Below, in pieces: positions 50,784 through 60,549 of a stretch of DNA of 64,000 bases; positions within the stretch are counted from its first letter, which is position 1, and each line of letters starts with the position of its first letter. The notes under the pieces are model-generated. The model was not told the origin of the DNA and ran no database searches. It saw only the letters and a program-made list of their open reading frames with translations. The translations under genes and the position numbers were made by a program. Source of the stretch: Bacteroidota bacterium (GTDB lineage Bacteria; Bacteroidota; Bacteroidia; Chitinophagales; Saprospiraceae); contig CAUJDW010000040.1 in NCBI GenBank assembly GCA_963169455.1, positions 16,886 through 80,885 on the forward strand. Reading direction: 5' to 3'.

Positions 50784-53700
50784 ATGCGTACGCTCAAAGA
50801 ATTACTAACGCCACGCAAATCTGTGTTCGACAAATCCCGTAGGGATGTGGTGCTGGATATCACCGACCTGGTCGAAGACAAGATTAACCCTAACGAATTT
50901 TTCGCGGAGAACTTCATTACCCAGGGCATGAAAGCCCTCTATCAGGCTGTCTTTAAGCGCCTGGAGGGGCGCTCCGATGATGGTGTGTTCAAGTTGACCC
51001 AGTCCATGGGCGGGGGTAAGACCCACAATATGATTGCTGTGGGCCTCCTGGCGAAGTACCCTGAGTTCAGGGAAAAGGTGATGGGGCATGTATACCAGAC
51101 TACCTTCAAGGAACCCGCCAAAGTGATTGGCTTTTCCGGGCGGGAAAATCCCAAATATGGCATCTGGGGGTATATCGCCGAGCAGCTCGGTAAAAAGGAA
51201 CTTTTTAAGGACTATTACGACCCCCTTGAGGCGCCCGGGCAATCGGCCTGGATAAACCTGCTGAAAGGAGAAAAGATCGTGTTGCTCCTCGATGAGCTGC
51301 CGCCGTATTTTCAGGCGGCTAAAGCCAAGCAAATCGGCAACTCCGACCTGGCGGAAGTGACCACACAGGCACTGTCCAATCTGCTGGTCGCCGTGGGCAA
51401 GGAGGAGCTGAAAAATGTGGCGCTCATTATCTCCGACCTTAAGGCTACTTATGCGGAAGGCTCGGAAATGATCGGCCAGGCTTTGGATAATTACGCGGCT
51501 GAGGTCAACCGCAGCGCCAAGAACTTCACGCCGGTGGAGCAGACGGGGGATGAGATCTACAACATCCTGCGCACCAAACTTTTCCTGAACGACTTTTCCA
51601 GCCTGGATGTCACCCCTGTTTCGGATGCTTACGCTGCAGCGATCAGGGAGGCGAAGCAGATGGATATCACCACGGAAACGCCTGAAAAGTTTGCCGCTGC
51701 GGTGCGGGATTCCTTCCCTTTCCATCCCGGGGTCAAAGACCTGTACGCTCGTTTTAAGGAAAACCCTGGCTTTATGCAGACCCGAGGGCTTATCCGCTTT
51801 ATGCGTACTGTGGTAGCGCGCATTTGGGATGAGCACGAAGGCTGGGCGGATAAAATTTTCCTCATCGCCCCTCACGATATCGACCTCCATGACTCGGATA
51901 CTCTGGCGGAAATTTCAGGCATCAATTCGCAGTTGACCAACGCTATTTCTCATGACCTCGCCGGCAACCCTCCGGCGGTGGCGGAAATCCTGGATGACCA
52001 GTTCGGGAACGCCCTGGCGACGAACACCGCTAAACTGATTCTGATGTCCTCACTGGCAACAGTGCAAAATGCTGTCCGGGGATTGAAGGATACCGAAATC
52101 ATCCGCAACCTGTGCGGGCCCGGCGTGGATATTTCTGAGGTTCAGTCCAAAGTCCTGCCGGAACTGAAAAGCAATTGTTGGTATTTGCACCTCGACAATG
52201 CGGGCAACTTCCTTTTCAAAAACGTGCAGAATGTCGTCGCCAAGCTGAAAGACTACATGGGCGGCTATACCGATGAGGGCATTGAGCCGGAAATTCGGAA
52301 AAAGCTGGAGGAAATCTTTAAACCGGAGGAAAAGGATTGCTACCAGAAGGTATATGCTCTTCCTTCTCTGGATAACGTCAACCCGGAGGTCAACCAGATT
52401 GCCCTGGTTATCTACAAGCCTTACCCTGGAGGAAAAATCCACCCCGACTTGCAGCGCCTTTTCAATGATACAACTAACCAAAACCGCCTCCTTTTTCTGA
52501 CAGGCGACTCCCACTCTATGGAGGCTATTTACCAGAATGTAAAGGCCTTGAAAGCGATTGAATCCATCCTCGGGGAATTCGATTCGGAGAAGATGCCCAA
52601 AAACGACCCGCAGTACATTGAGGCGGAAAAGCTCGAGGAGAACTTTCAGTTCAAATTCTACAGCGCTGTGACTACGGCTTTTGTGAAGCTGTATTATCCC
52701 ACCAAAAGGGGGCTTTTGGATGCTAACTTCCAGATGAAGTTCTCTGGCAACAAATACAGTGGTGAAGGGCAGATCAAAGAGACGCTGAAGGAAAAGCGGA
52801 AGTTCACGGAAGATATCGCCGATGACAATTTCCAGCGCTATGCAGAAGCCAAACTATTTGGCAATCAAAAGAGCCAGCCCTGGAGCGATGTGAAAAAGAA
52901 AGCGGCCCAGAGTACAGACTGGATCTGGCATAAGCCGAATGCGCTTGACCAACTCAAGGAGGAAATGTTGCGAAAAGACCTTTGGCGCTCCAACGGGGAA
53001 TGGATAGAAATTGGCCCCTTTCCACCCCCCAAAACATCGGTCGAGGTCCGCGAGCAGGAGCGGAATGACGATACCGGGGAGGTTAGCCTAAAGATCATTC
53101 CGGTGCACGGAGATACAGTGTACTATGAGATTGGAGACAGCAAGGTAACTACCGCTTCCAGTACGCTTGATTTTTCAAAGCCTTTTCTCACCCAGGAACT
53201 CCGGCTTTCCTTTCTCTGTTCGGATAGCAAGGGTAAACATGAAACTGGGGAAATTAAGACATATACCAACCGCATTACCCTCAAACACCGCTTCTTCCAG
53301 AATGGTGCGCGGCGGATGCTGGAGTTGCAGGCGGCTCCCCATGCCACGATCAAATACAGCACCGATGGAAGCGACCCCTTCGACGCGGGCGGGGTCTATG
53401 AAAGCCCGGTTGAAATACCCAGCCATGTCAAGATCGTTTTGGCGGGTGCTGAACGGCAGGGTATTCACTCGGAGTTGAAAAAATTGCGGGTCCCGGACAC
53501 TCCCGCAGCAGCGGCGGAAATAGACCGCTCGGCCCCCGCGGTTTGGAAAAAGCGGGTGAAGAAACAATCTACGGCGGAGGTCTACGAGTGGATGAAGCTG
53601 CTGGAAAAACACGAGGTTATCCTCTCTGAAGTGTCTATTTCTGTAAACGGTAACCACTGGGTTGCCCTTGAAACAGACCCCCAGCTTCAATTTGGTTATG

Positions 53701-53861
53701 AGAAGTTGTCTCAAATCCTTAATTTCCTGAAGTCGGAAGTGCTGAGTGAGGGGGAGCTGACGATGGAAGCCGGCAAATTTCACTTCCCCAGTGGGCAGCG
53801 TTTGTTTGATTACGTCAGAGACATAAAGGATGAGCTTAAACCGGAAGACGTTGAGCAGTAA
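50784..53861 (+). CDS. DUF499 P-loop ATPase, first gene of the defence operon
   Basis: A 1025-residue ATPase. The N-terminal part has Walker A QSMGGGKTHNM (about residue 75) and a Walker B-like VLLLDELPPYF (about 165). The family is large, cytosolic and almost always next to DUF1156 methylases and SNF2 helicases in defence islands. The C-terminal part (about 740-1025) adds beta-rich segments (PHATIKYSTDGSDPFDAGGV resembles a chitobiase-type Ig-like repeat) of unknown role. The DUF3780 gene starts inside its last 32 bp in another frame. The start ATG at 50784 follows an A/T-rich region. Confidence 0.88.
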   Translation: MRTLKELLTPRKSVFDKSRRDVVLDITDLVEDKINPNEFFAENFITQGMKALYQAVFKRLEGRSDDGVFKLTQSMGGGKTHNMIAVGLLAKYPEFREKVMGHVYQTTFKEPAKVIGFSGRENPKYGIWGYIAEQLGKKELFKDYYDPLEAPGQSAWINLLKGEKIVLLLDELPPYFQAAKAKQIGNSDLAEVTTQALSNLLVAVGKEELKNVALIISDLKATYAEGSEMIGQALDNYAAEVNRSAKNFTPVEQTGDEIYNILRTKLFLNDFSSLDVTPVSDAYAAAIREAKQMDITTETPEKFAAAVRDSFPFHPGVKDLYARFKENPGFMQTRGLIRFMRTVVARIWDEHEGWADKIFLIAPHDIDLHDSDTLAEISGINSQLTNAISHDLAGNPPAVAEILDDQFGNALATNTAKLILMSSLATVQNAVRGLKDTEIIRNLCGPGVDISEVQSKVLPELKSNCWYLHLDNAGNFLFKNVQNVVAKLKDYMGGYTDEGIEPEIRKKLEEIFKPEEKDCYQKVYALPSLDNVNPEVNQIALVIYKPYPGGKIHPDLQRLFNDTTNQNRLLFLTGDSHSMEAIYQNVKALKAIESILGEFDSEKMPKNDPQYIEAEKLEENFQFKFYSAVTTAFVKLYYPTKRGLLDANFQMKFSGNKYSGEGQIKETLKEKRKFTEDIADDNFQRYAEAKLFGNQKSQPWSDVKKKAAQSTDWIWHKPNALDQLKEEMLRKDLWRSNGEWIEIGPFPPPKTSVEVREQERNDDTGEVSLKIIPVHGDTVYYEIGDSKVTTASSTLDFSKPFLTQELRLSFLCSDSKGKHETGEIKTYTNRITLKHRFFQNGARRMLELQAAPHATIKYSTDGSDPFDAGGVYESPVEIPSHVKIVLAGAERQGIHSELKKLRVPDTPAAAAEIDRSAPAVWKKRVKKQSTAEVYEWMKLLEKHEVILSEVSISVNGNHWVALETDPQLQFGYEKLSQILNFLKSEVLSEGELTMEAGKFHFPSGQRLFDYVRDIKDELKPEDVEQ

Positions 53862-54459
53862 GGAAAAAATATTGGGCTTCGGCTTTAACCCGGAGGATAC
53901 GGAACACCACTTTCTGGTTTATCTCAAGCCAGGCAAGAAGGAAGTGGTGGTCTTCGAGCAGTTCCAGTACGATCCCAACCCGAGCTGGAGCAAATTTGCT
54001 TATGAGGTTACAGGTTCGGGCTCCACGGCTAAAGTAATCCTGCCCTTTGCCAAATGGGAGTTGATCCAGGAGGAAGCCAGAGCGGAATTCAACCGGCGCC
54101 TGAAAGGCAACAACCTGAAAAGCGCTGCCTGGAAAAGCGAATTCAATTACCTGCACCGCCTGTTTGGTAAAGAACTGCTGGTGCTGGCCTGGGCTATCGA
54201 AGACGCCGACCCCGGGACTATTCCCCTGGCTATCCAGAACTGGCTGGGGCTCAAACCGGAGGAGCGCTGGTGGCTTTTTACCATCACCAACGCCGCCACC
54301 GGCCATGCTGTTAATGGGCGGGGTAAAGGGTGGCGCAAGGCGTTACGGTATGCGCTGACGGAAAACCCGGTGACGGCAAACCGCATCGATATGAATGTCT
54401 ACAATGAAAACACTACCTTGAGATTGTTTGAAGACCCTGAGGCGGACCGTTTTAAATAG
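53830..54459 (+). CDS. DUF3780 protein, defence-associated
   Basis: A 209-residue protein of the DUF3780 family (KILGFGFNPEDTEHHFLVYL, ELLVLAWAIEDADPGTIPLA, NWLGLKPEERWWLFTITNAA, GKGWRKALRYALTENP). The function is unknown; the family occurs with DUF499 and DUF1156 genes and the link is by neighbourhood. It overlaps the DUF499 gene by 32 bp. The next gene begins 14 bp later. Confidence 0.87.
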   Translation: MSLNRKTLSSKEKILGFGFNPEDTEHHFLVYLKPGKKEVVVFEQFQYDPNPSWSKFAYEVTGSGSTAKVILPFAKWELIQEEARAEFNRRLKGNNLKSAAWKSEFNYLHRLFGKELLVLAWAIEDADPGTIPLAIQNWLGLKPEERWWLFTITNAATGHAVNGRGKGWRKALRYALTENPVTANRIDMNVYNENTTLRLFEDPEADRFK

Positions 54460-54467
54460 TAAATTTG
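54460..54467 (+). promoter_or_regulatory. Candidate internal -7 promoter box (TAAATTTG)
   Basis: A TAnnTTTG match in the 14-bp gap after DUF3780, ending 6 bp before the ATG of the DUF262 gene. If real, the three-gene DUF262 module has its own, near-leaderless promoter. Confidence 0.4.
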
Positions 54468-54473
54468 TCAAAA

Positions 54474-55628
54474 ATGGAACCACCTATGGTTGAAGAAGAC
54501 ATAAATGAACAGCAATATACGGAGGTCGAAGAGGAGGATACCGCGGCGATAACGGAGATTAAAAAGCCGTTCGACCCTAAGAAGATTGATATTGACGCCA
54601 AGTTCTTAACCCTGGATTTATTGATCCGTAGGCTCCGGGCTCAACCGCCGGAGATCGACTTATATCCCGATTTTCAGCGTAAAGGCAATATCTGGAGCAA
54701 AACCAAACAGAGCCGCCTTATCGAGTCTATTCTCATCAGGCTCCCCTTGCCGGCTTTTTATTTCGATGGCAGCGATGATGATAAGTGGCTGGTGGTCGAT
54801 GGCCTGCAAAGGTTGAGCACCCTTAAAAACTTCATTATTGATGAGACTCTAGCGCTGGAAAACATGGAGTTCCTGAATCAACTTAATGGTAAGAAGTTTG
54901 ATGAATTACCGAGGGAATTCCAGCGCAGGCTCGAAGAAACCCAAATAACGGCTTACATCATAAAGCCGGGTACGCCGGAAGATGTGAAATTCAATATTTT
55001 CAGCCGTATCAATACCGGCGGCGAGCCCCTTACCGCTCAGGAAATCCGGCATGCCCTTAACCAGGGGATACCGGCAAAATATGTCGCCTCCTTAGCCAAT
55101 GTTCCTTCCTTTAAAAAGGCAACGGGGAATATCAAGCCCGACCGGATGCTCGACCGGGACTTTGTAACCCGATTCGTTGCTTTTTACCTGATGGGATATA
55201 AAGCCTATGAGCCGGACTTGGATGCTTTTCTTAATAAGGGGATGCGCCTGATTTATGAATTAAGCGACCAGGAACGGCAAAATTTAAAGGAATTGTTTTC
55301 AGATGCCATGAAGTGCGCTTATGGTATTTTTGGTTGGTATGCTTTTCGGAAACAGTTCAAGGCTCATGAAAGACGAAAACCAATCAGTAAAGCCCTCTTT
55401 GAAGTCTGGTCGGTCGCACTGGCAAAATTGTCCCAGGAGGAACGGGCTAAGCTAATTGAAAAGAAACAAGCTGTCGTGGAGGCTTTCATTGATCTAATGA
55501 ACAGGGATGAGAAGTTCCTCGCGGCGATCTCCCAGGCAACAGGCGACAAAAGAAGGGTACAAAAACGTTTCTCCACCATTCAGGACCTCATCCAAAAAGT
55601 ATTGGAAAAACATGTTGAAGTCGGTTAA
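54474..55628 (+). CDS. DUF262 (GmrS/ParB-like) nuclease-type protein
   Basis: A 384-residue protein. After an acidic start, residues about 45-230 hold the DUF262 domain: YPDFQRKGNIWSKTKQSRLI, LPAFYFDGSDDDKWLVVDGL, QRLSTLKNF (the DGxQR motif, here DGLQR) and NIFSRINTGGEPLTAQEIRH. DUF262 is the N-terminal half of GmrSD type IV restriction enzymes and of other defence proteins; the DUF1524 HNH half is absent here. ATG 54474 is preferred to a TTG nine bases before. The ATPase gene starts 17 bp before its end. Confidence 0.87.
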   Translation: MEPPMVEEDINEQQYTEVEEEDTAAITEIKKPFDPKKIDIDAKFLTLDLLIRRLRAQPPEIDLYPDFQRKGNIWSKTKQSRLIESILIRLPLPAFYFDGSDDDKWLVVDGLQRLSTLKNFIIDETLALENMEFLNQLNGKKFDELPREFQRRLEETQITAYIIKPGTPEDVKFNIFSRINTGGEPLTAQEIRHALNQGIPAKYVASLANVPSFKKATGNIKPDRMLDRDFVTRFVAFYLMGYKAYEPDLDAFLNKGMRLIYELSDQERQNLKELFSDAMKCAYGIFGWYAFRKQFKAHERRKPISKALFEVWSVALAKLSQEERAKLIEKKQAVVEAFIDLMNRDEKFLAAISQATGDKRRVQKRFSTIQDLIQKVLEKHVEVG

Positions 55629-56715
55629 AATTAAAAATTTCAAAGCTCTTAAGGATATCGAGCTCGGCCTCGGCGGGCTCAACCTATTCGCTGGTTTGAA
55701 CGGGATGGGGAAATCCAGCGTCATTCAGGCGCTGCTGCTGCTGAAGCAGTCTGCCGGCGAGCGAGGGCGGCTGCGCTTAAACTATCCCGAATTCGTATCG
55801 CTGGGAAAAGGCAAAGATGTCTTTTACCAGTTCGCCGAAGAACAAAAGATCATATTTGCCCTTGAATCCAAATATGGCAAAAAGTGGCAATGGCATTTTG
55901 ATTATGAACCGGAAAAAGACCACCTGGAGGGGGATTTCAAACATGAACCGGCCCACTTAGCTCAAAACCTTTCCCTTTTTTCCGACAACTTCCAATACCT
56001 GGCCGCAGAGCGGCTCGGCCCCCGGACTTCCTACACGACGGCCTCTATTTACAGCGAGGTGTTGGGGCAAATCGGCACGCGGGGAGAATATGCGGTACAC
56101 TATCTTGATATTTTTGGAAGTAGCCGGAAAGTAGAACTGGATAAACTCCACCACCCCAAAGCCCGCTCCCATTCTCTCATTCACGAGGTTGACGCCTGGA
56201 TGGGGGAAATTTCTCCCGGAACAAAACTGAACACGACCAACGTACCCGGCACCGAGATGGTATTGCTCGATATCCAATTTGAAACGGGAAAGGCTTATAC
56301 CAACCGTTTTCGCCCCGTTAACGTTGGCTTCGGGATCAGTTTTGTACTACCGGTTATCCTCGCCTTGCTCATGGCCCGGAAGGACCGCCTCATCATCATC
56401 GAAAATCCGGAAGCGCACCTGCACCCGCGGGGCCAGGTTGAAATAGGCCGGCTGATGGGCCTGGCGGCGGCGGCCGGCGCCCAGGTGATCGCTGAAACGC
56501 ATAGCGACCATGTGCTCAATGGCATAAGAGTTGCCGTTAAAAATGGCGATATCCCAAAAGAGGACGTGCGTATTTTCTTCTTTGACCGGGTTCAAACCGA
56601 TTTCGAACAGTACGCCGATGTCACCACTATCAAAGTTGATGACAGCGGTGAATTGAGCGCTTACCCCCCCAACTTCCTCGATGAGTGGAACAACCAATTG
56701 TTTAAGCTGATTTAA
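55612..56715 (+). CDS. RecF/OLD-type ATPase of the DUF3696 group
   Basis: A 367-residue ABC-type ATPase. LKSVKIKNFKALKDIELGLG is the family start, GLNGMGKSSVIQALLLLKQS contains Walker A, VNVGFGISFVLPVILALL carries the signature, IIIENPEAHLHPRGQ is Walker B, and AETHSDHVLNGIRVAVK has the switch His. The C-terminus (SAYPPNFLDEWNNQLFKLI) fits the DUF3696 tail. No TOPRIM domain follows, unlike OLD nucleases. In such modules the ATPase senses damage or invaders and controls a partner; the DUF262 protein before it and the toxin-fusion after it are candidates. Confidence 0.88.
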   Translation: MLKSVKIKNFKALKDIELGLGGLNLFAGLNGMGKSSVIQALLLLKQSAGERGRLRLNYPEFVSLGKGKDVFYQFAEEQKIIFALESKYGKKWQWHFDYEPEKDHLEGDFKHEPAHLAQNLSLFSDNFQYLAAERLGPRTSYTTASIYSEVLGQIGTRGEYAVHYLDIFGSSRKVELDKLHHPKARSHSLIHEVDAWMGEISPGTKLNTTNVPGTEMVLLDIQFETGKAYTNRFRPVNVGFGISFVLPVILALLMARKDRLIIIENPEAHLHPRGQVEIGRLMGLAAAAGAQVIAETHSDHVLNGIRVAVKNGDIPKEDVRIFFFDRVQTDFEQYADVTTIKVDDSGELSAYPPNFLDEWNNQLFKLI

Positions 56716-56726
56716 CACAGGCGCTG

Positions 56727-57605
56727 ATGGAGATGTCTTTTAATGAATTATCGCTAACGCCCCCCGCTGCTGATGTTGCTGAAGCCAGGCAACGTATGGC
56801 TCAATTGCTCCAGGCTTGTAAGGAGGGAAAGGAAAAGCTTGGGTTGTCCCGGCTCCGCCTTCAGGATGCCGAGGTCTTTAAAATGCAAATTTCGTCAGGA
56901 TATTCTTTCATTAATTGGCTTAATGATAATCAGGTCGACCGAAAATCCAGGGATCTGTTCCTGAGTTTGAAACGGTATCCTTATTTTGAGGAAATGGATG
57001 AAAAAGCCGAAGCCGCCTACATTCAATCCAAATTTCTCCTCAATGAACCGGAACATCCATCCCACGAATCGGAAGCCCATGGCCTTGCCGACGCCTACCT
57101 GCGCAGTGGCCTTGCCGTGAGCTTTGATTCCCATGAGGTTTGGCGAAAGTGCGCAATCAGCCTCACCATTCAAAAGGATAACCCGGAGGAAAGCGAATTT
57201 ACGGCTTCTGTACAGCACACCTGCTCTGAAGCCTGCTTTACCGAAGCATGGATTGAAGGGTATAAAAAAGCCCACCGCCCCCCTTTAAATACCAGCGAAG
57301 ATGTAGATATCTGGTTCCCGGAGGCTGAGGGATATCGTTTATCGGATAAAGCTAAAGAGGACCTCATCTATTGGTTTCAGCAAAATCAAATGGACAAACT
57401 GGAAAAGATAGAGGGTTTCTTTCGGGAGATATGGGCCGCCCCTTTCCGAGGCACGGGGCAGGTAGAGCCGCTTAGTGAAAACCTCAGCGGCTGGTGGTCC
57501 CGCCGGATTAACCAGGAACATCGGCTGGTGTATCGTTTTGAAAATGGCCTCCTCTTTGTTTGTAGTTGCCAGGGGCATTACGAGAATTTAGACTGTGAAG
57601 CATGA
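56727..57605 (+). CDS. Protein with C-terminal YoeB/Txe toxin domain
   Basis: A 292-residue protein. The first 200 residues (VAEARQRMAQLLQACKEGKE, YSFINWLNDNQVDRKSRDLF, CSEACFTEAWIEGYKKAHRP) match no family I know. Residues about 208-287 are YoeB-like: KAKEDLIYWFQQNQMDKLEK, EPLSENLSGWWSRRI, EHRLVYRF and GHY. The residues of E. coli YoeB needed for mRNA cleavage (Glu46, Arg65, His83, Tyr84) all have counterparts. YoeB is normally a stand-alone toxin of about 84 residues next to YefM; no antitoxin gene is seen here. The stop overlaps the next start (ATGA). Inference: the N-terminal domain or the ATPase restrains the toxin. Confidence 0.85.
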   Translation: MEMSFNELSLTPPAADVAEARQRMAQLLQACKEGKEKLGLSRLRLQDAEVFKMQISSGYSFINWLNDNQVDRKSRDLFLSLKRYPYFEEMDEKAEAAYIQSKFLLNEPEHPSHESEAHGLADAYLRSGLAVSFDSHEVWRKCAISLTIQKDNPEESEFTASVQHTCSEACFTEAWIEGYKKAHRPPLNTSEDVDIWFPEAEGYRLSDKAKEDLIYWFQQNQMDKLEKIEGFFREIWAAPFRGTGQVEPLSENLSGWWSRRINQEHRLVYRFENGLLFVCSCQGHYENLDCEA

Positions 57606-60538
57606 GCACTTTCCACTCCTTCATCGAATCCCAATTCCCCGTCTCCAAAATCTCCAAAGAAAGTTACAAGGAGCGGACTGGTGGGAATACCCAGACCATT
57701 ACCGGTTTGGGGAAATGGTGGGGGCGCAAACCCCTCATCCTGGTGCGGGCAACCATCATTGGGCTGCTGATGCCGGCCTCCGACGACCCGGTAAAGGACC
57801 GGGAGGTTTTCCTGAAGATCCTCTCCATGGATGAAGAGGGCCTTTGGCTGCGCAAAGACAAAACCCTTCCTTTAAAAGCGCTTTATCAAAAAGCTACCCA
57901 GCAAGAACGCGCCAACTTTTTTTCACCTGATTCCAATGAAGAGAAAGCAGCCTGGCTCCCAGGGCTGCCGAAGGAGGCAAAAGAAGTCTTCAGAAAAGCT
58001 GTTTTTTACCGCCTGAGTCATGACGAAAAACTCAGCCTGTGCAAGCGCCCGGAACACCTGGACAACCTCAGCGAAGCCAGTTGGCGGGACATCAATGCCC
58101 ACCTCGTCACTACGGCTTCCAGCCTCTCCGAACTCGTGCAACAGTTGGGAGAACGGCAGTTCGGCCATACCCCCAGGGTGGGAGATGCCTTTTGTGGCGG
58201 CGGCTCCATCCCCTTCGAAGCCGCCCGCATTGGCTGTGAGGCTTACGGCTCCGACCTCAATCCCGTTGCAGCATTGCTGACCTGGGCGGCGCTTAATATC
58301 ATTGGAGGGGGTGAAGAAGTGGTGGAACAGGTGCGGAAAGCGCAGCAGGAAGTCTACGAGACAGTAGACCGGCAAATTACGGAATGGGGCATTGAGCACA
58401 ACGAAAAAGGCTGGCGGGCTGACGCCTACCTCTACTGTGTAGAAGCCCGCGACCCGCAAAGCGGCTATATGGTCCCGCTTGCGCCGAGCTGGGTGATCGG
58501 GGAGAAGACCAAATGCGTGGCTAAGCTGGTGCGCAATGGCCAGGATAAAACCTACGACATCGAAATACACTCCGGAGTGAGCGAGGCGGAGATGGCTGAC
58601 GCTAAGGCTGCCGGTACGGTACAGAGCAACGATTTGGTGAATCCGGATACCGGCGAACGGACCCCCATTGCAACCCTGCGCGGCCAGGAAGGCCTTCGCC
58701 TGTGGGAAAACGGCGACCTGGTTCCCCGTCCCGATGATGTGTTTCAGGAACGGCTCTATTGCATCCGTTACGTTGAAACGTACTACGAAGAGCGCAAAAG
58801 TGGGAAAGTGGTGCGGGAAGTGACGGTGAAACCAGGGGATACGGTTCCCGAGGGAGTGAAATTGCTCACCCGCAAACACTACGTGGCGCCGGATGGACAT
58901 GACCTGGCGCGGGAAGCCAGAGTACTGGCATTGCTGGAGGAGCGGTTTACTGAATGGCAGGAAAAGGGGTATTTGCCATCGGCGAAAATTCCAAATGGTG
59001 TCGAAACCGACAGGCTATTTAGGGAGAGAGGCTGGACCCATTGGCATCATTTGTTTAATCCGAGGCAGTTATTGGTTAATGGGTTGCTGAAAAAAGAAAT
59101 AAACAACCTTATTAGAGGGTTAGCGTCAGTTCCTTGCATTTTAGCTTTTTCCAAATGTATTGAATATATGTCGAAGCTAAGTAGATGGGACCCGTCGTCA
59201 ACAAAGGAGATGCTGGTTAATGTTTTTTCGAATCAAGCTTTAAACACTCTCTTTAATTATGGTGCTAGAGGACTACAAGCTTTTGATACTACTTGGTTTT
59301 TGAGATTGAACAACTGTCAAGAGGCAAGAAAACCAATTGTTGAGCTTGGGGATGCGAGGACTATTTCAAGAGAAAATGACTTTTGGTTAACAGATCCTCC
59401 TTATGCGGATGCCGTTAATTATCATGAACTTGGAGATTTTTTTCTTGCATGGTACGATAAAGATATTCCATTCCTTTTTCCTAATTGGTACTCGTCAAGT
59501 AAAAGCTCCCTTGCGATTAAAGGTAGCGGCAATGATTTCCGTTTGAGCATGGTAGAAGCCTACAGCAATCTTGCCTCCTACATGCCGGATAACGGGGCTC
59601 AGGTGGTCATGTTCACCCATCAAGATAGCGCAGTTTGGGCTGACCTGGCGATGATTTTATGGGCATCTGGGCTGCAGGTGACCGCCGCCTGGACCATCCA
59701 AACCGAAACCGAAGCGGTTGGCATCAAAACCGGCAACTACGTGCAAGGCACCGTCATCATGGTGCTGCGCAAACAGCAGGGGGAAGAAGTGGGGTTCCTC
59801 AGCGACATTCAGGCGGATGTGGAATACGAAGTCAAGCAGCAGTTGCACTACATGATGGAGATCGAAGACCAGGAAGACCCCAACTTTGGCGACGCCGATT
59901 ACCAATTGGCCGCCTACGCCGCCGCCCTGCGGGTGTTGACCAGCTACAAGCGGATAGAGGATATCGATATCTCCTACGAGCTCAGCCGGGAACGCAAGAC
60001 CGGGGAGCAGAATGAAATCGAAAAGATCATCGAGAGCGCGGTCAAAGTAGCCATGGATTACCTGGTGCCCAGCGGGTTTGACCCCCAGGTTTGGCGCACC
60101 CTCAGCCCGGAAGAACGCTTTTACATCAAAGGCATGGAAGTGCAAAGCCATGGGGAATACCGCACCGGCGTCTACCAGGAAATGGCCCGTGGTTTTGGGT
60201 TGAAAGATTACCGCATATTCCTCTACTCCGGCAAAGCCAATGAAGCCCGCCTGATGACGGGCATCGAGTTTGGCAATAAGGAGTTGAAAAAAGAAGGCTT
60301 TGGCGACAGCCTGCTCCGCCATGTGCTTTTCGCCATCCGGCAGGCGCACCGGGAGGGAAGCCCCCGCGCCGGCCGCATGTGGCTCTACCAGGAATTCCCC
60401 GGCTACTGGGATAGCCGTAAGCGAATCATCCACCTTCTTCAATACCTGGAGCACCGCTGCGAAGGGCTTGAGCACTGGAAGGATGATGTCGCTGCTGCTC
60501 GCGTATTGCGGGGATACCTGGAAAATGACAGCATCTAA
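57602..60538 (+). CDS. DUF1156 DNA methylase, defence-associated, with an AT-rich mosaic block
   Basis: A 978-residue adenine-type DNA methyltransferase. The N-terminal DUF1156 domain (ISKESYKERTGGNTQTITG, WWGRKPLILVRATIIGLLMP) precedes the SAM site DAFCGGGSIPFEAARIG (about 196-212). The catalytic motif LTDPPYAD lies far downstream (about 596-603). Codon and base use change sharply at about 58970-59550, which is visibly AT-rich and includes the catalytic motif. Paired with a helicase and an ATPase, such a methylase probably marks host DNA while unmarked DNA is attacked. Translationally coupled to the toxin-fusion gene by the ATGA overlap. Confidence 0.9.
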   Translation: MSTFHSFIESQFPVSKISKESYKERTGGNTQTITGLGKWWGRKPLILVRATIIGLLMPASDDPVKDREVFLKILSMDEEGLWLRKDKTLPLKALYQKATQQERANFFSPDSNEEKAAWLPGLPKEAKEVFRKAVFYRLSHDEKLSLCKRPEHLDNLSEASWRDINAHLVTTASSLSELVQQLGERQFGHTPRVGDAFCGGGSIPFEAARIGCEAYGSDLNPVAALLTWAALNIIGGGEEVVEQVRKAQQEVYETVDRQITEWGIEHNEKGWRADAYLYCVEARDPQSGYMVPLAPSWVIGEKTKCVAKLVRNGQDKTYDIEIHSGVSEAEMADAKAAGTVQSNDLVNPDTGERTPIATLRGQEGLRLWENGDLVPRPDDVFQERLYCIRYVETYYEERKSGKVVREVTVKPGDTVPEGVKLLTRKHYVAPDGHDLAREARVLALLEERFTEWQEKGYLPSAKIPNGVETDRLFRERGWTHWHHLFNPRQLLVNGLLKKEINNLIRGLASVPCILAFSKCIEYMSKLSRWDPSSTKEMLVNVFSNQALNTLFNYGARGLQAFDTTWFLRLNNCQEARKPIVELGDARTISRENDFWLTDPPYADAVNYHELGDFFLAWYDKDIPFLFPNWYSSSKSSLAIKGSGNDFRLSMVEAYSNLASYMPDNGAQVVMFTHQDSAVWADLAMILWASGLQVTAAWTIQTETEAVGIKTGNYVQGTVIMVLRKQQGEEVGFLSDIQADVEYEVKQQLHYMMEIEDQEDPNFGDADYQLAAYAAALRVLTSYKRIEDIDISYELSRERKTGEQNEIEKIIESAVKVAMDYLVPSGFDPQVWRTLSPEERFYIKGMEVQSHGEYRTGVYQEMARGFGLKDYRIFLYSGKANEARLMTGIEFGNKELKKEGFGDSLLRHVLFAIRQAHREGSPRAGRMWLYQEFPGYWDSRKRIIHLLQYLEHRCEGLEHWKDDVAAARVLRGYLENDSI

Positions 60539-60549
60539 GCCCGAATGCC

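Noticed and set aside
50642..50842. 66-residue frame before the DUF499 gene
   Set aside because: It begins with TTG, overlaps the DUF499 start in another frame and shows no homology.
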